Assembly: GCF_042433915.1 (NCBI RefSeq)
Contig: NZ_JBHLUN010000015.1
Coordinates: 124,001 to 188,000 of the forward strand
Direction: 5' to 3'
DNA from: Roseomonas elaeocarpi
GTDB lineage: Bacteria; Pseudomonadota; Alphaproteobacteria; Acetobacterales; Acetobacteraceae
DNA length: 64,000 nt
The translations under genes and the position numbers were made by a program. The notes under the pieces were generated by a model. The model was given only the letters and a program-made list of their open reading frames with translations, was not told the DNA's origin and did no database searches. Each line of letters starts with the position of its first letter. Position 1 is the first letter of the stretch. This document shows, piece after piece, positions 25,457 through 32,206 of the stretch.

Positions 25457-26157
25457 TGCGGCCCGAAACCTATCGCCGCGGGCTTCGCGGGCTGGCGCTG
25501 CCGGTCTTCGCGCTGCCCATGGTGCCGGCGCTGATCCTGGCGCTGGCGAGCGGGCAGTCGCGCACGCTGCTGGGCCTCGTGCTCGGCCTGGGCGGCGTGG
25601 CGCTGGCGGTGACGCTGCTGCGGCGTGGCCGGCGCGGGGCGCGCAAGCAGGCCTCGGTGGCGCTGGGGCTGGGCCTCGGCTTCGCGGCGGCACTGGCCGG
25701 CGGCGCCGGGCCGGTGGGCGGCGTGATCCTGGGCCTGGCGGCAGGGATCGGCGCACACTTCGCCTATGGCGGCCTGCGCGAGCCGCCGCCGGAACCCTAC
25801 CAGGGCGACAGCGCGCTGGAAGGCTTCGCCCGCCGTCTTTCGGCCCTGGAAGCGGCCGATGACCGCCTCGGCGGCGCCGTGCGCGCGCTGCGGTCGCTGC
25901 TGCGCGAGATGTCGCTGCGTCCGGCGCTGAGCAGCCAGGCGCGCGGCCTGCTGGTGATCGGGCTGGACGGGCTGGAGCGTATCGCCGGCCGCCTCAGTCG
26001 TGGGGCCGAGGCGCCGCGCGAGTTGCGCGAGGCGGTGCGGGACGTGGAAAGCGCGGCCAGCAGCGCGGCGGCAAAGCTGCGGGCGGCGGAAACCGAGGCA
26101 CTGGATATCCAGGTCAGCGTGCTGCGGCAGCGCCTGCGTGAGGAAGGCGTGGCATGA
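25456..26157 (+). CDS. XpaC-like (5-bromo-4-chloroindolyl phosphate hydrolysis family) membrane protein
   Basis: 233-residue protein. The N-terminal third has three or four hydrophobic segments (LALPVFALPMVPALILALA, LLGLVLGLGGVALAVTLL, and a Gly/Ala-rich stretch at about 75-105). Then comes a soluble helical, probably coiled-coil half to the C-terminus (DVESAASSAAAKLRAAETEA). This layout and its position directly before telA fit XpaC-family proteins; the family name comes from an old phenotype and no enzyme activity is proven. The ATG at 25456 overlaps the stop of the small upstream gene, and its own stop overlaps the telA start (ATGA). Confidence 0.7.
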   Translation: MRPETYRRGLRGLALPVFALPMVPALILALASGQSRTLLGLVLGLGGVALAVTLLRRGRRGARKQASVALGLGLGFAAALAGGAGPVGGVILGLAAGIGAHFAYGGLREPPPEPYQGDSALEGFARRLSALEAADDRLGGAVRALRSLLREMSLRPALSSQARGLLVIGLDGLERIAGRLSRGAEAPRELREAVRDVESAASSAAAKLRAAETEALDIQVSVLRQRLREEGVA

Positions 26158-27236
26158 ACGACACCAACAGCACCCCCGACGCCACCGTCCGCCCCAAGGA
26201 CGCCGCCCGGGTCGCGGAACTCTCCACCCGGATCGACCTGAACGACCCCGGCTCCATCCTGCGCTTCGGCACCGAGGCGCAGGGCCACGCGGCGGCGGCC
26301 GCCGACGCCATGCTGGGGGCCGCGCGCAACGACACCACCGGCGATGCCGGGGATGCGCTGTCGGGCCTGCTGACGCACCTGCGCGGCTTCGACCCCGCCG
26401 CGGGCGAGGAGAAGCCTGGGCTGTTCTCGCGCCTGCTCGGCCGTGCGGGCTCGGGTGCGGCCGCCATCCTGCAGCGCTACGAGACGGTGCGCGGCCAGGT
26501 GGAGGCGGCGGGCGACCTGCTGCAGGGCCACCGCACCCGGCTGATGGAGGACGTGGAGCGGCTGGAGCGGCTCTACCTCGCGACTCTCGACTGGTTCCAC
26601 TCGCTGGCCGAGCATATCGAGGCCGGCGAGCAGGTCCTCGCCCGCACCGATGCCGAGGCCATCCCCCAGGCCGAATGGGCGGCCGAGGTGGACAAGGCGC
26701 CGCTCGCGGCGCAGCGGCTGAGTGACCTGCGCGCCGCGCGCGACGAGCTCGACCGTCGTGTCCACGACCTGCGGCTGACCCGGCAGATCGCGATGCAGGC
26801 GCTGCCCGGCATCCGGCTGATCCAGGAAAACGATAAGGCGCTGGCCGCCAAGATCCACTCGGTGCTGGCCAACACCGTGCCGCTGTGGCGCGCCCAGCTG
26901 GCGCAGGCCCTGGCGATCCGCCGTATGCGTGAGGCCGGCGACGCGGTGCAGGCGGCGACCGACCTGACCAACAAGCTGCTGACCGCGAACGCGGAGTCGC
27001 TCCGCCAGGGCAACGCGGTGGTGCGCCAGGAGATCGAGCGCGGCGTGGTGGACATGGACGCGCTCAAGCGCGCCAACGCCGCGCTGGTCGGCACGATCGA
27101 GGACTCGCTCCGCATCGCCCAGGAAGGCCGCGCCCGCCGCGCCGCCGCCGCGGGCGAGCTGGAGCGCGCGGAGGCGGATATCCGCAAGGCGCTGATCTCC
27201 GCCCGCGCGCTGGAAACCGCCCGCGACCCGGCCTGA
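26154..27236 (+). CDS. telA: Toxic anion resistance protein, TelA family
   Basis: 360-residue, almost wholly helical, soluble TelA-family protein. Family hallmarks are IDLNDPGSILRFGTEAQ at the N-terminus, the central RLYLATLDWFHSLAEHIEAG and the conserved QIAMQALPGIRLIQENDKAL. The C-terminal coiled-coil region includes TDLTNKLLTANAESLRQGN. TelA proteins are linked to tellurite, antibiotic and cell-envelope stress tolerance; the mechanism is unknown. It is coupled to the XpaC-like gene by a four-base overlap. No terBCDEF genes are present, so this is the XpaC-TelA pair rather than a tellurite island. Confidence 0.92.
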   Translation: MNDTNSTPDATVRPKDAARVAELSTRIDLNDPGSILRFGTEAQGHAAAAADAMLGAARNDTTGDAGDALSGLLTHLRGFDPAAGEEKPGLFSRLLGRAGSGAAAILQRYETVRGQVEAAGDLLQGHRTRLMEDVERLERLYLATLDWFHSLAEHIEAGEQVLARTDAEAIPQAEWAAEVDKAPLAAQRLSDLRAARDELDRRVHDLRLTRQIAMQALPGIRLIQENDKALAAKIHSVLANTVPLWRAQLAQALAIRRMREAGDAVQAATDLTNKLLTANAESLRQGNAVVRQEIERGVVDMDALKRANAALVGTIEDSLRIAQEGRARRAAAAGELERAEADIRKALISARALETARDPA

Positions 27237-27262
27237 GGCCGCGCGGGCGGGCTACCGGATCA

Positions 27263-27282
27263 GGGCCGGCGGCGGCCGGCCC
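27263..27282. terminator. Possible bidirectional terminator between telA and yidB
   Basis: GGGCCGGC-GGCG-GCCGGCCC: a perfect 8-bp stem in the 53-base gap between convergent genes. No T-run is seen on either side, so this is only a candidate. Confidence 0.35.
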
Positions 27283-27289
27283 GCGGCGC

Positions 27290-27781
27290 TCAGTTGCGCA
27301 GCGCCTTGCCCAGAACATTGCCCAGGATGCTGCCGAGGCCCCCCGCACCGGCGCCGTTGCCGTTGTTGAGCCGGCCCAGGATGCCGCCCAGCACCCCGCC
27401 GAGCCCGCCCTGCGGCAGTTCCTCGTCGTTCTGCGGCAGCCGCCCCTTCGGGGAGAAGTGGTCGATGATCAGCGGCAGCAGCGCCACCACGATCTGCAGC
27501 ACCACGTCGCGCGACAGGCCCGTGCGGCCGGCCAGTGCCTCGATGCGGTCCGGCCCCACGGCCTGCTCGACGGCTTGAGGGTCGGCGGGCTGGTTCTCGC
27601 CGCTGCCGATCCAGGACATCAACTGCGGGTCGAGGCCGCTGCCGGACAGCCGGTCGCCGAGGGCCCGCACGCCCGCGGCACCCTCGCCGCCGGACAGCAG
27701 TTCCTGGGCAATGGTCTGGATCGGGTTGTGCGGATCGTTGCCGATCGAGGCGCCGCCGAGCCGGGACAGAAATTCGCTCAT
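27290..27781 (-). CDS. YidB family protein (DUF937)
   Basis: 163-residue YidB/DUF937 protein. The conserved core reads GLDPQLMSWIGSGENQPADP, followed by a helix pair and a hydrophobic stretch (DVVLQIVVALLPLIIDHFSP). The C-terminus is a Gly/Asn-rich tail (GGVLGGILGRLNNGNGAG). The family has no established function. The ATG at 27781 has AGGAGA about 9 bases upstream. It is divergent from the cytochrome P450 gene by 130 bases and convergent with telA. Confidence 0.87.
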   Translation of the reverse strand: MSEFLSRLGGASIGNDPHNPIQTIAQELLSGGEGAAGVRALGDRLSGSGLDPQLMSWIGSGENQPADPQAVEQAVGPDRIEALAGRTGLSRDVVLQIVVALLPLIIDHFSPKGRLPQNDEELPQGGLGGVLGGILGRLNNGNGAGAGGLGSILGNVLGKALRN

Positions 27782-27911
27782 GGCATCGTTCTCCTGCTGG
27801 TGTGAGCAACGCGCCGCGCCGGCCCGGGTTGAAGCGCGCGATCCCCGGGGTGGGTCGGTTGACGACCCGGCCGTGCCCATGCCTCCTGCTGCGGCACAGC
27901 AGAGGGCGGCG

Positions 27912-29270
27912 ATGTCCACCGAAGTCTTCATCCCGCCCCGGCACGAGCCGCCTGAACGCGTCCCCGGCCTCTTGCGCGGCATCGTCTCGCTGCGCGGCGA
28001 CGTGCTGCGCGCTCTGCCCCGGATCGCCTTCCGGCGCGAGGTCATGGCGGTGCGCGTGCTGCGCCGGCAGGTGGTGGTGGTGAACCATCCGGAGGTGGTG
28101 CGCGACGTCTTCGTCACTCGCGGCGCGATCTACGGCCGCAAGAGCCACTTCAAGGAACAGGCGCTGAGCCCGGTGATCGGCGAAAGCCTGTTCGCCAATC
28201 ACGGGCCGCTCTGGGCGGCGCGGCGCCCGGCCGTGGCGCGGCTGCTGCACCCGTCCGGCGTGGACCGCTTCCAGCCTGCCTTCCAGGACACCGGGCGGGT
28301 GCTGCTGCGCGACTGGCGGGCGGGTTCTGCGGCGGGGGCGGTGGACGTGGCGCCGGCGCTGGCCGCCGCGACGCTGCGGATCATGCTCCACGCCGTGTTC
28401 GGGCCGCAGGTGCCGGAGGACGAATCCACCGCCATCGCGGAAGCCTTCTCGGACTACCAGTCACGGGTGCAGGTGATCGACCTGCCGCACCTGGTCGGGC
28501 TGCCCTCCTGGACCATGGGCCTGCAGGGTGTTCGCGCCCGGCGCGCCGCCAACGAGATCCGGCGCCGCGTGGGCCGGCTGATCGCCTCGGGCCTGGGCGA
28601 GGGCGGGCTGCTGCCGGGGATGCGCGCGGCGCGCGACGAGGCGGGCAACCCGCTGCTCGACGAGGCCGGGCTGCTGGACGAGGTCGCGATGATGCTGCTG
28701 GCCGGCAGCGAAACGGCGGCCAATGCCCTGGCCTGGACGCTGTTCCTGCTGGCCTCGGACCCCCGGTGGCAGGAGCGCGTGCGGGCGGAGGCGGTGGCGG
28801 TCCTCGGGGATCGGGAGCCGGAAGCGGCGGAACTGTCGCGGCTGTCGGTGAACAAGGCCGTGCTGCAGGAAGCCATGCGGCTCTACCCGCCCGTGGCGAT
28901 CCTGGCGCGGCAGGCCACGGCCCCGGATCGCATCCGCCACTGGCAGCTGCGGCCCGGCGATACGCTGCTCTGCATTCCCTGGCTGCTGCACCGGCAGGAG
29001 GCGATCTGGGACGCGCCGCACGCCTTCAAGCCGGAACGCTTCCTGCCGGAAAACGCGCGTTCCATCCCGCGCTTCGCCTACCTGCCCTTCGGCGTGGGGG
29101 CGCGGGTCTGCGCCGGTGCGGCCTTCGGGATGGCGGAGATGCAGACGCTTCTGGCAATGCTGGTGCGGGGCTTCCACTTCGACCCGCCAGAAGGGCCGGC
29201 GCCGCTGCCGCGATTCCGGCTGACGCTGCGCCCCGAGGGTGGGATGAAGCTGCGATTGCGGCCGCTCTGA
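27912..29270 (+). CDS. Cytochrome P450
   Basis: 452-residue soluble P450 monooxygenase. It shows all core motifs: the C-helix W101-x3-R105 (WAARRP), the I-helix AGSET (264-268, oxygen-activating threonine T268), ExxR at E320-R323, PERF at about 374-377, and the heme loop FGVGARVCAG with cysteine ligand C400. The relaxed architecture is closer to CYP102/CYP4-like fatty-acid or terpenoid hydroxylases than to camphor-type P450s; the substrate is unknown. ATG 27912 has GAGGG at 5-base spacing; ATG 27879 is an upstream alternative. No ferredoxin or reductase gene lies nearby, so electrons must come from elsewhere. Confidence 0.94.
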   Translation: MSTEVFIPPRHEPPERVPGLLRGIVSLRGDVLRALPRIAFRREVMAVRVLRRQVVVVNHPEVVRDVFVTRGAIYGRKSHFKEQALSPVIGESLFANHGPLWAARRPAVARLLHPSGVDRFQPAFQDTGRVLLRDWRAGSAAGAVDVAPALAAATLRIMLHAVFGPQVPEDESTAIAEAFSDYQSRVQVIDLPHLVGLPSWTMGLQGVRARRAANEIRRRVGRLIASGLGEGGLLPGMRAARDEAGNPLLDEAGLLDEVAMMLLAGSETAANALAWTLFLLASDPRWQERVRAEAVAVLGDREPEAAELSRLSVNKAVLQEAMRLYPPVAILARQATAPDRIRHWQLRPGDTLLCIPWLLHRQEAIWDAPHAFKPERFLPENARSIPRFAYLPFGVGARVCAGAAFGMAEMQTLLAMLVRGFHFDPPEGPAPLPRFRLTLRPEGGMKLRLRPL

Positions 29271-29366
29271 CGCGGCTCTCCCCGGCAGGGAGTGAGCCCG
29301 AGTAATGCCTTGTCCGGAGGAATTTAACGGCCCGGCTGGTAGCAGCCCCGCGGCGCTGCCGGGCAG

Positions 29367-29387
29367 GGGGGCCGTCGGCCGGCCCCC
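29367..29387. terminator. Possible terminator hairpin between the P450 and CHAP genes
   Basis: GGGGGCCG-TCGGC-CGGCCCCC: a perfect 8-bp stem between two convergent genes. It lacks a U-tract, so intrinsic termination is uncertain. Confidence 0.4.
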
Positions 29388-29395
29388 GCGTGGCC

Positions 29396-30244
29396 TCAGC
29401 GGCCGGTGTTGCGGACCGTGATGTCCAGCGGGCGGCTGAGCGCCGGGGCTTCGGCCACTTCCTCGTAGCGACGGCTGGAGGCGTAGGTCACGCGCGGCGC
29501 GCCGCTGCCTTCCGGACGGTTATGGATGAAGCCGTAGGTGCTGTAGGTGCGGCCGTAGGCGCCGCTGCCGTGACCGACCTCGACGCGCACCGCGGTCCAG
29601 TCGTTGCGGTCCGACACGTCCACCACCGACACGTTATGCAGCACGGAGCCCTTGCGGATGCCCGGGCCACCCCAGTTGGCATGCTCGATCTCGATCTCGC
29701 GGGCGCTGACCATCCGCTCCACCACCGCGACGTGGCCCAGGCGCATGCCGCCCGAGGCGCGGAAGGCCAGAACGGAGCCCGGCTCAGGGCGGCCGTCGCG
29801 CTGGTACTCGCCGGCGGCGTTGCCCCACCAGTCGCCACCGTTACCGCTGATGTTCATGCCGGTGACCATGCGGGCGTAGGGGACGCAGGAAATGCCACCT
29901 GCGGAATAGGAATAGGTCGCCTCCCGCACCATGGCCTTGCCGCGCGAGGCGAGGCTGCCGGCGGCGGCGGCGCGCACGGCGCGGGTTCCGCGGGCCGAAG
30001 CCACCACCTTGGCGTTGCCGCCGTGGGCACGGGTGGTCGCCACCGTGCGGGCCGCGGGCGCCTTGGCGGCGGCCCGGCTGGCCTGGGCGGGGGTGGAGCG
30101 GACGGGGCTGGCGCCGTGCTGGCTGGCCGCGTGCCCAGACCGGTTGCCCTGGCGTTGCGCGGCGGCCTCGGCATCCTGCGAGGACACCAGAACAAAGGCG
30201 CCGCACAGTACCGTAGCAGCGATGGCTGAGTAGCGTGCCTGCAT
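29396..30244 (-). CDS. Secreted CHAP-domain protein (cysteine amidase/endopeptidase)
   Basis: 282-residue exported protein. A signal peptide (AIAATVLCGAFVLVSSQDAEA) is followed by an Ala/Arg/Ser-rich low-complexity region (about 30-110), then a CHAP domain with catalytic C120 (GGISCVPYAR), H171 (RLGHVAVV) and a third residue in IEHANWG. CHAP enzymes usually cut peptidoglycan peptides or amides. The basic low-complexity stretch may bind the envelope. Start ATG 30244 follows GGGGGG and gives the signal peptide; an upstream GTG at 30286 is less likely. Upstream lies an unusually long AT-richer region with a palindrome (30459-30475). Confidence 0.87.
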   Translation of the reverse strand: MQARYSAIAATVLCGAFVLVSSQDAEAAAQRQGNRSGHAASQHGASPVRSTPAQASRAAAKAPAARTVATTRAHGGNAKVVASARGTRAVRAAAAGSLASRGKAMVREATYSYSAGGISCVPYARMVTGMNISGNGGDWWGNAAGEYQRDGRPEPGSVLAFRASGGMRLGHVAVVERMVSAREIEIEHANWGGPGIRKGSVLHNVSVVDVSDRNDWTAVRVEVGHGSGAYGRTYSTYGFIHNRPEGSGAPRVTYASSRRYEEVAEAPALSRPLDITVRNTGR

Positions 30245-30458
30245 GAACCCCCCGAAACCCCCGGTCGACGGACCTGGCTCCCACACCAGGGCCGGAGGCC
30301 CAGCGGCATCCGACGACCAAGGCCGTATCCGAGGGTTTCGTGCTCGCCAATCCGTGAAGTCGTAACGAGCCGAAAGAATGCGTGATTAGCCAGAACGAGC
30401 GTCCTCGCGAAACCGCGATAAGGACTATTTTCCCAGTTCAGGCGGTAGTCATAGGCAA

Positions 30459-30475
30459 ATGCCACACTGTGGCAT
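30459..30475. promoter_or_regulatory. 17-bp perfect palindrome upstream of the CHAP gene
   Basis: ATGCCACA-C-TGTGGCAT, two perfect 8-base half sites around one base. It lies in the 272-base AT-richer spacer between the CHAP gene (start 30244) and the end of ridA. The size and symmetry are typical of a dimeric repressor operator. It sits about 215 bases from the CHAP start codon. The rest of the spacer shows no gene I trust. Confidence 0.45.
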
Positions 30476-30516
30476 CCGGAAACACCACAGCGGGCACGCG
30501 ATTCACGCAGTGGAGA

Positions 30517-30867
30517 TCAGCGGCAGGCGGTGATCATAATTTCCACGAGGTGACGCGGATCGGCCATGTTGGCCTGGACGCAAGCGCGCACCGGGGCGCC
30601 GCCCTCAGGCAGCCAGGCGCTCCAAAGCTTGTTCAGGGCCTCACGGTCCCGGATGTCCTTCAGCCAGACCTGGGCCTGCAGCAGGCGGGTCTTGTCGGTG
30701 CCGTGGACTTCCAGCAGCTCGTCGATGCGGCGCAGCACCTGCTCGGTCTGGCCCGACACGTCCTGCGACAGGTCGTCCGCGGTGATGCCGGCCAGGAAGA
30801 CGAAGTTGTGGTACTCGACGGCGTTGGACAGCACGGCATTGCTGCCGTGGCGGGTGATCTTGCTCAT
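30517..30867 (-). CDS. ridA: RidA family protein (YjgF/YER057c/UK114)
   Basis: 116-residue Rid-family protein. RidA deaminates reactive enamine/imine intermediates from amino-acid catabolism. The conserved binding-pocket arginine is R94 in APVRACVQANM, followed by a DPRHLVEIMITA segment with E109. The N-terminus (HNFVFLAGITADD) also fits. It is slightly shorter than E. coli RidA (128) and its ending differs from canonical RidA, so it may be a Rid subfamily member without proven deaminase activity. The ATG at 30867 has AGGAGA 8-9 bases upstream, inside a hairpin. Confidence 0.9.
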   Translation of the reverse strand: MSKITRHGSNAVLSNAVEYHNFVFLAGITADDLSQDVSGQTEQVLRRIDELLEVHGTDKTRLLQAQVWLKDIRDREALNKLWSAWLPEGGAPVRACVQANMADPRHLVEIMITACR

Positions 30868-30876
30868 CGCGATGTT

Positions 30877-30893
30877 CTCCTCGCCCCGAGGAG
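30877..30893 (-). promoter_or_regulatory. Hairpin covering the ridA ribosome-binding site
   Basis: On the minus-strand transcript, CTCCTCG-GGG-CGAGGAG forms a perfect 7-bp stem. The right arm contains the GAGGAG that serves as the ridA Shine-Dalgarno sequence, 9 bases from the ATG. If formed, it would hide the ribosome-binding site. Confidence 0.5.
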
Positions 30894-30911
30894 GGGCGCG
30901 GCTCCTCTAGA

Positions 30912-30936
30912 GCGGTTTCCGCCCGCGCGGAACCGC
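30912..30936. repeat. Palindromic intergenic element (CTCTAGAGCGGTTTCC type)
   Basis: GCGGTTTCCGC and GCGGAACCGC arms around a 4-base loop, with one bulged T, preceded by CTCTAGA. The sequence resembles short palindromes seen between genes in many alphaproteobacteria. It lies in the ridA leader region. Only one copy is in this window. Confidence 0.45.
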
Positions 30937-30998
30937 CGCCGCGTCGCATGAACGCGCATTTTGCCTGACGGGGGCCGGGTCGCCTTCCGCAGTCGGTG

Positions 30999-31047
30999 AA
31001 ACAAGGCGGGCCGGACGGCACCACGTGCATGTGCCGCCCGGCCCGCC
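30999..31047 (-). terminator. Strong intrinsic terminator after the lipoprotein operon
   Basis: Arms GGCGGGCCGG-A-CGGCAC (31005-31021) and GTGCCG-C-CCGGCCCGCC (31031-31047) pair over 16 bp with one mismatch around a 9-base loop. On the minus strand the stem is followed by TTGTTT (31004-30999). It lies about 100 bases downstream of the lipoprotein gene end (31145), so it should end that transcript before ridA. Confidence 0.7.
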
Positions 31048-31144
31048 TGCAGGCTTCCAGATATTGGCTCCGTATCCTGGTCAGGAATGCCGGACCGAGA
31101 ATGTCAGCCGCCCGGTTCTGGGCGGGGAACCGCGCGCCGCGGCC

Positions 31145-31555
31145 TCAGCGCGACGGGGAAGGCGAGGCCGAGGCCGGGCGGGACGCCTGCGGCAGCACCG
31201 TCGCGGTGCCGGAGGTGGCCGTGCCGTTCGGGCCCGTCAGACCGGTGCCGGGCGGCTGGGCGTCGCGCACGCATTCCGCCGCCAGCCGGTCGCGGGCGAA
31301 GGTCGCGCCGAGGCGGTTGTTGGATGTCTGGAAGCCGGAGATGCCGGACACGCCGACGCGGGATTCGTTCTCGTCCACCCGCATGGTCTGGCCACGGTCG
31401 CGGTAGAGCACCACGCGCTCGGCCTCGCGCCGGCATTCCGCCACCCGGGCGTCCTGCTGCTCGGTGCCGGCGCTGCGCTGCTCCGCCACCGGGGCGCAGG
31501 CGGCCAGGGCGGCCAGGAGAAGCACGGGCTTCAGGAGGGTGGTGGTCTTGGTCAT
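31145..31555 (-). CDS. Putative lipoprotein of unknown function
   Basis: 136-residue protein with a type II signal: hydrophobic LLKPVLLLAALAAC, in which the cysteine at residue 20 is the lipidated one. The mature part has two further cysteines (AECRREAERVVLY and AAECVRDAQPP), then a Thr/Gly/Ala/Ser-rich tail. I do not recognise a family. The ATG overlaps the stop of the upstream gene (ATGA), so both are translated from one message. A strong terminator follows. Confidence 0.72.
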   Translation of the reverse strand: MTKTTTLLKPVLLLAALAACAPVAEQRSAGTEQQDARVAECRREAERVVLYRDRGQTMRVDENESRVGVSGISGFQTSNNRLGATFARDRLAAECVRDAQPPGTGLTGPNGTATSGTATVLPQASRPASASPSPSR

Positions 31556-32070
31556 GCGGGCACTCCGGCAGGCAGGCGCGCGAGTCGGCGCCGCAACCCG
31601 GTTTCATCCAGCCGCGCCGCGCGGTCCAGTGGCAGCTCCGCCGCGGCGGCCAGCAGCGAGGGGTGCAGCAGGGTTCCGTCCGCCTCGATCGTGAACATGC
31701 CGCGCAGCCAGTCGAGCCGCCCCATGGCGTCCAGCAACGCAAGCAGCCGCAGGAACACCGCCATGCCGGCCATGGTGCCCAGCCCCCAGGTCAGGTCGAT
31801 CGCCGCGGCCCAGCAGCGCGCGTCCGGGTCCGACAGGCGCAGCTCCACCGCGTCCTCGCCGCCGGCGAAGCGGAGCAGGCGTTCCGGCCCGCGCAGCTCC
31901 GCCGCCGCGCCGTCGCGCGCCGCGTCCCAGGCTTTCAGGAGGGCCCGGCCGGAGACCGCGGGCACCTGCTCGGGGCGCAGCGGCACGGCATGGGCGACGC
32001 CGTCCTCACCCCAGGGGGCGGATTCCAGTGTTGGGACGCCCCGGCGCGACGAGGACTGGTTTTTGCTCAC
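31552..32070 (-). CDS. Hypothetical protein co-transcribed with the lipoprotein gene
   Basis: About 172 residues if GTG 32070 is used. The coding frame is open further upstream, but that part lies antisense to the glycosyltransferase-like gene and is unlikely to be used. The composition is protein-like and Leu/Ala-rich, with AIDLTWGLGTMAGMAVFLRL as a hydrophobic helix and WLRGMFTIEADGTLLHPSLL after it. No motif is recognised. No good ribosome-binding site precedes GTG 32070, so the start is uncertain. The stop overlaps the lipoprotein start by four bases, which supports coding. Confidence 0.55.
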   Translation of the reverse strand: MSKNQSSSRRGVPTLESAPWGEDGVAHAVPLRPEQVPAVSGRALLKAWDAARDGAAAELRGPERLLRFAGGEDAVELRLSDPDARCWAAAIDLTWGLGTMAGMAVFLRLLALLDAMGRLDWLRGMFTIEADGTLLHPSLLAAAAELPLDRAARLDETGLRRRLARLPAGVPA

Positions 32071-32206
32071 GGAGGAGAGATGGTCACGCCGGGTTGGGCC
32101 GGGAAGGGGACCGGGCCGTCCGGAAGGGGCATCCGAGGGGCCATCTCGCCACGGCGCCGGAAACATGCTTCGGAGAAGCCCGGCGACGAAGGAAGCGGAG
32201 CGGGGC

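Noticed and set aside
26154..27236. A tellurite-resistance island
   Set aside because: Only the XpaC-TelA pair is present; no terZABCDEF genes or mobile-element signs are found.
29854..30465. A 203-codon minus-strand frame upstream of and into the CHAP gene
   Set aside because: The first 50 residues look less biased than most shadows, but the rest is out of frame with the CHAP protein and Arg/Pro-rich. More likely an AT-richer leader than a gene.
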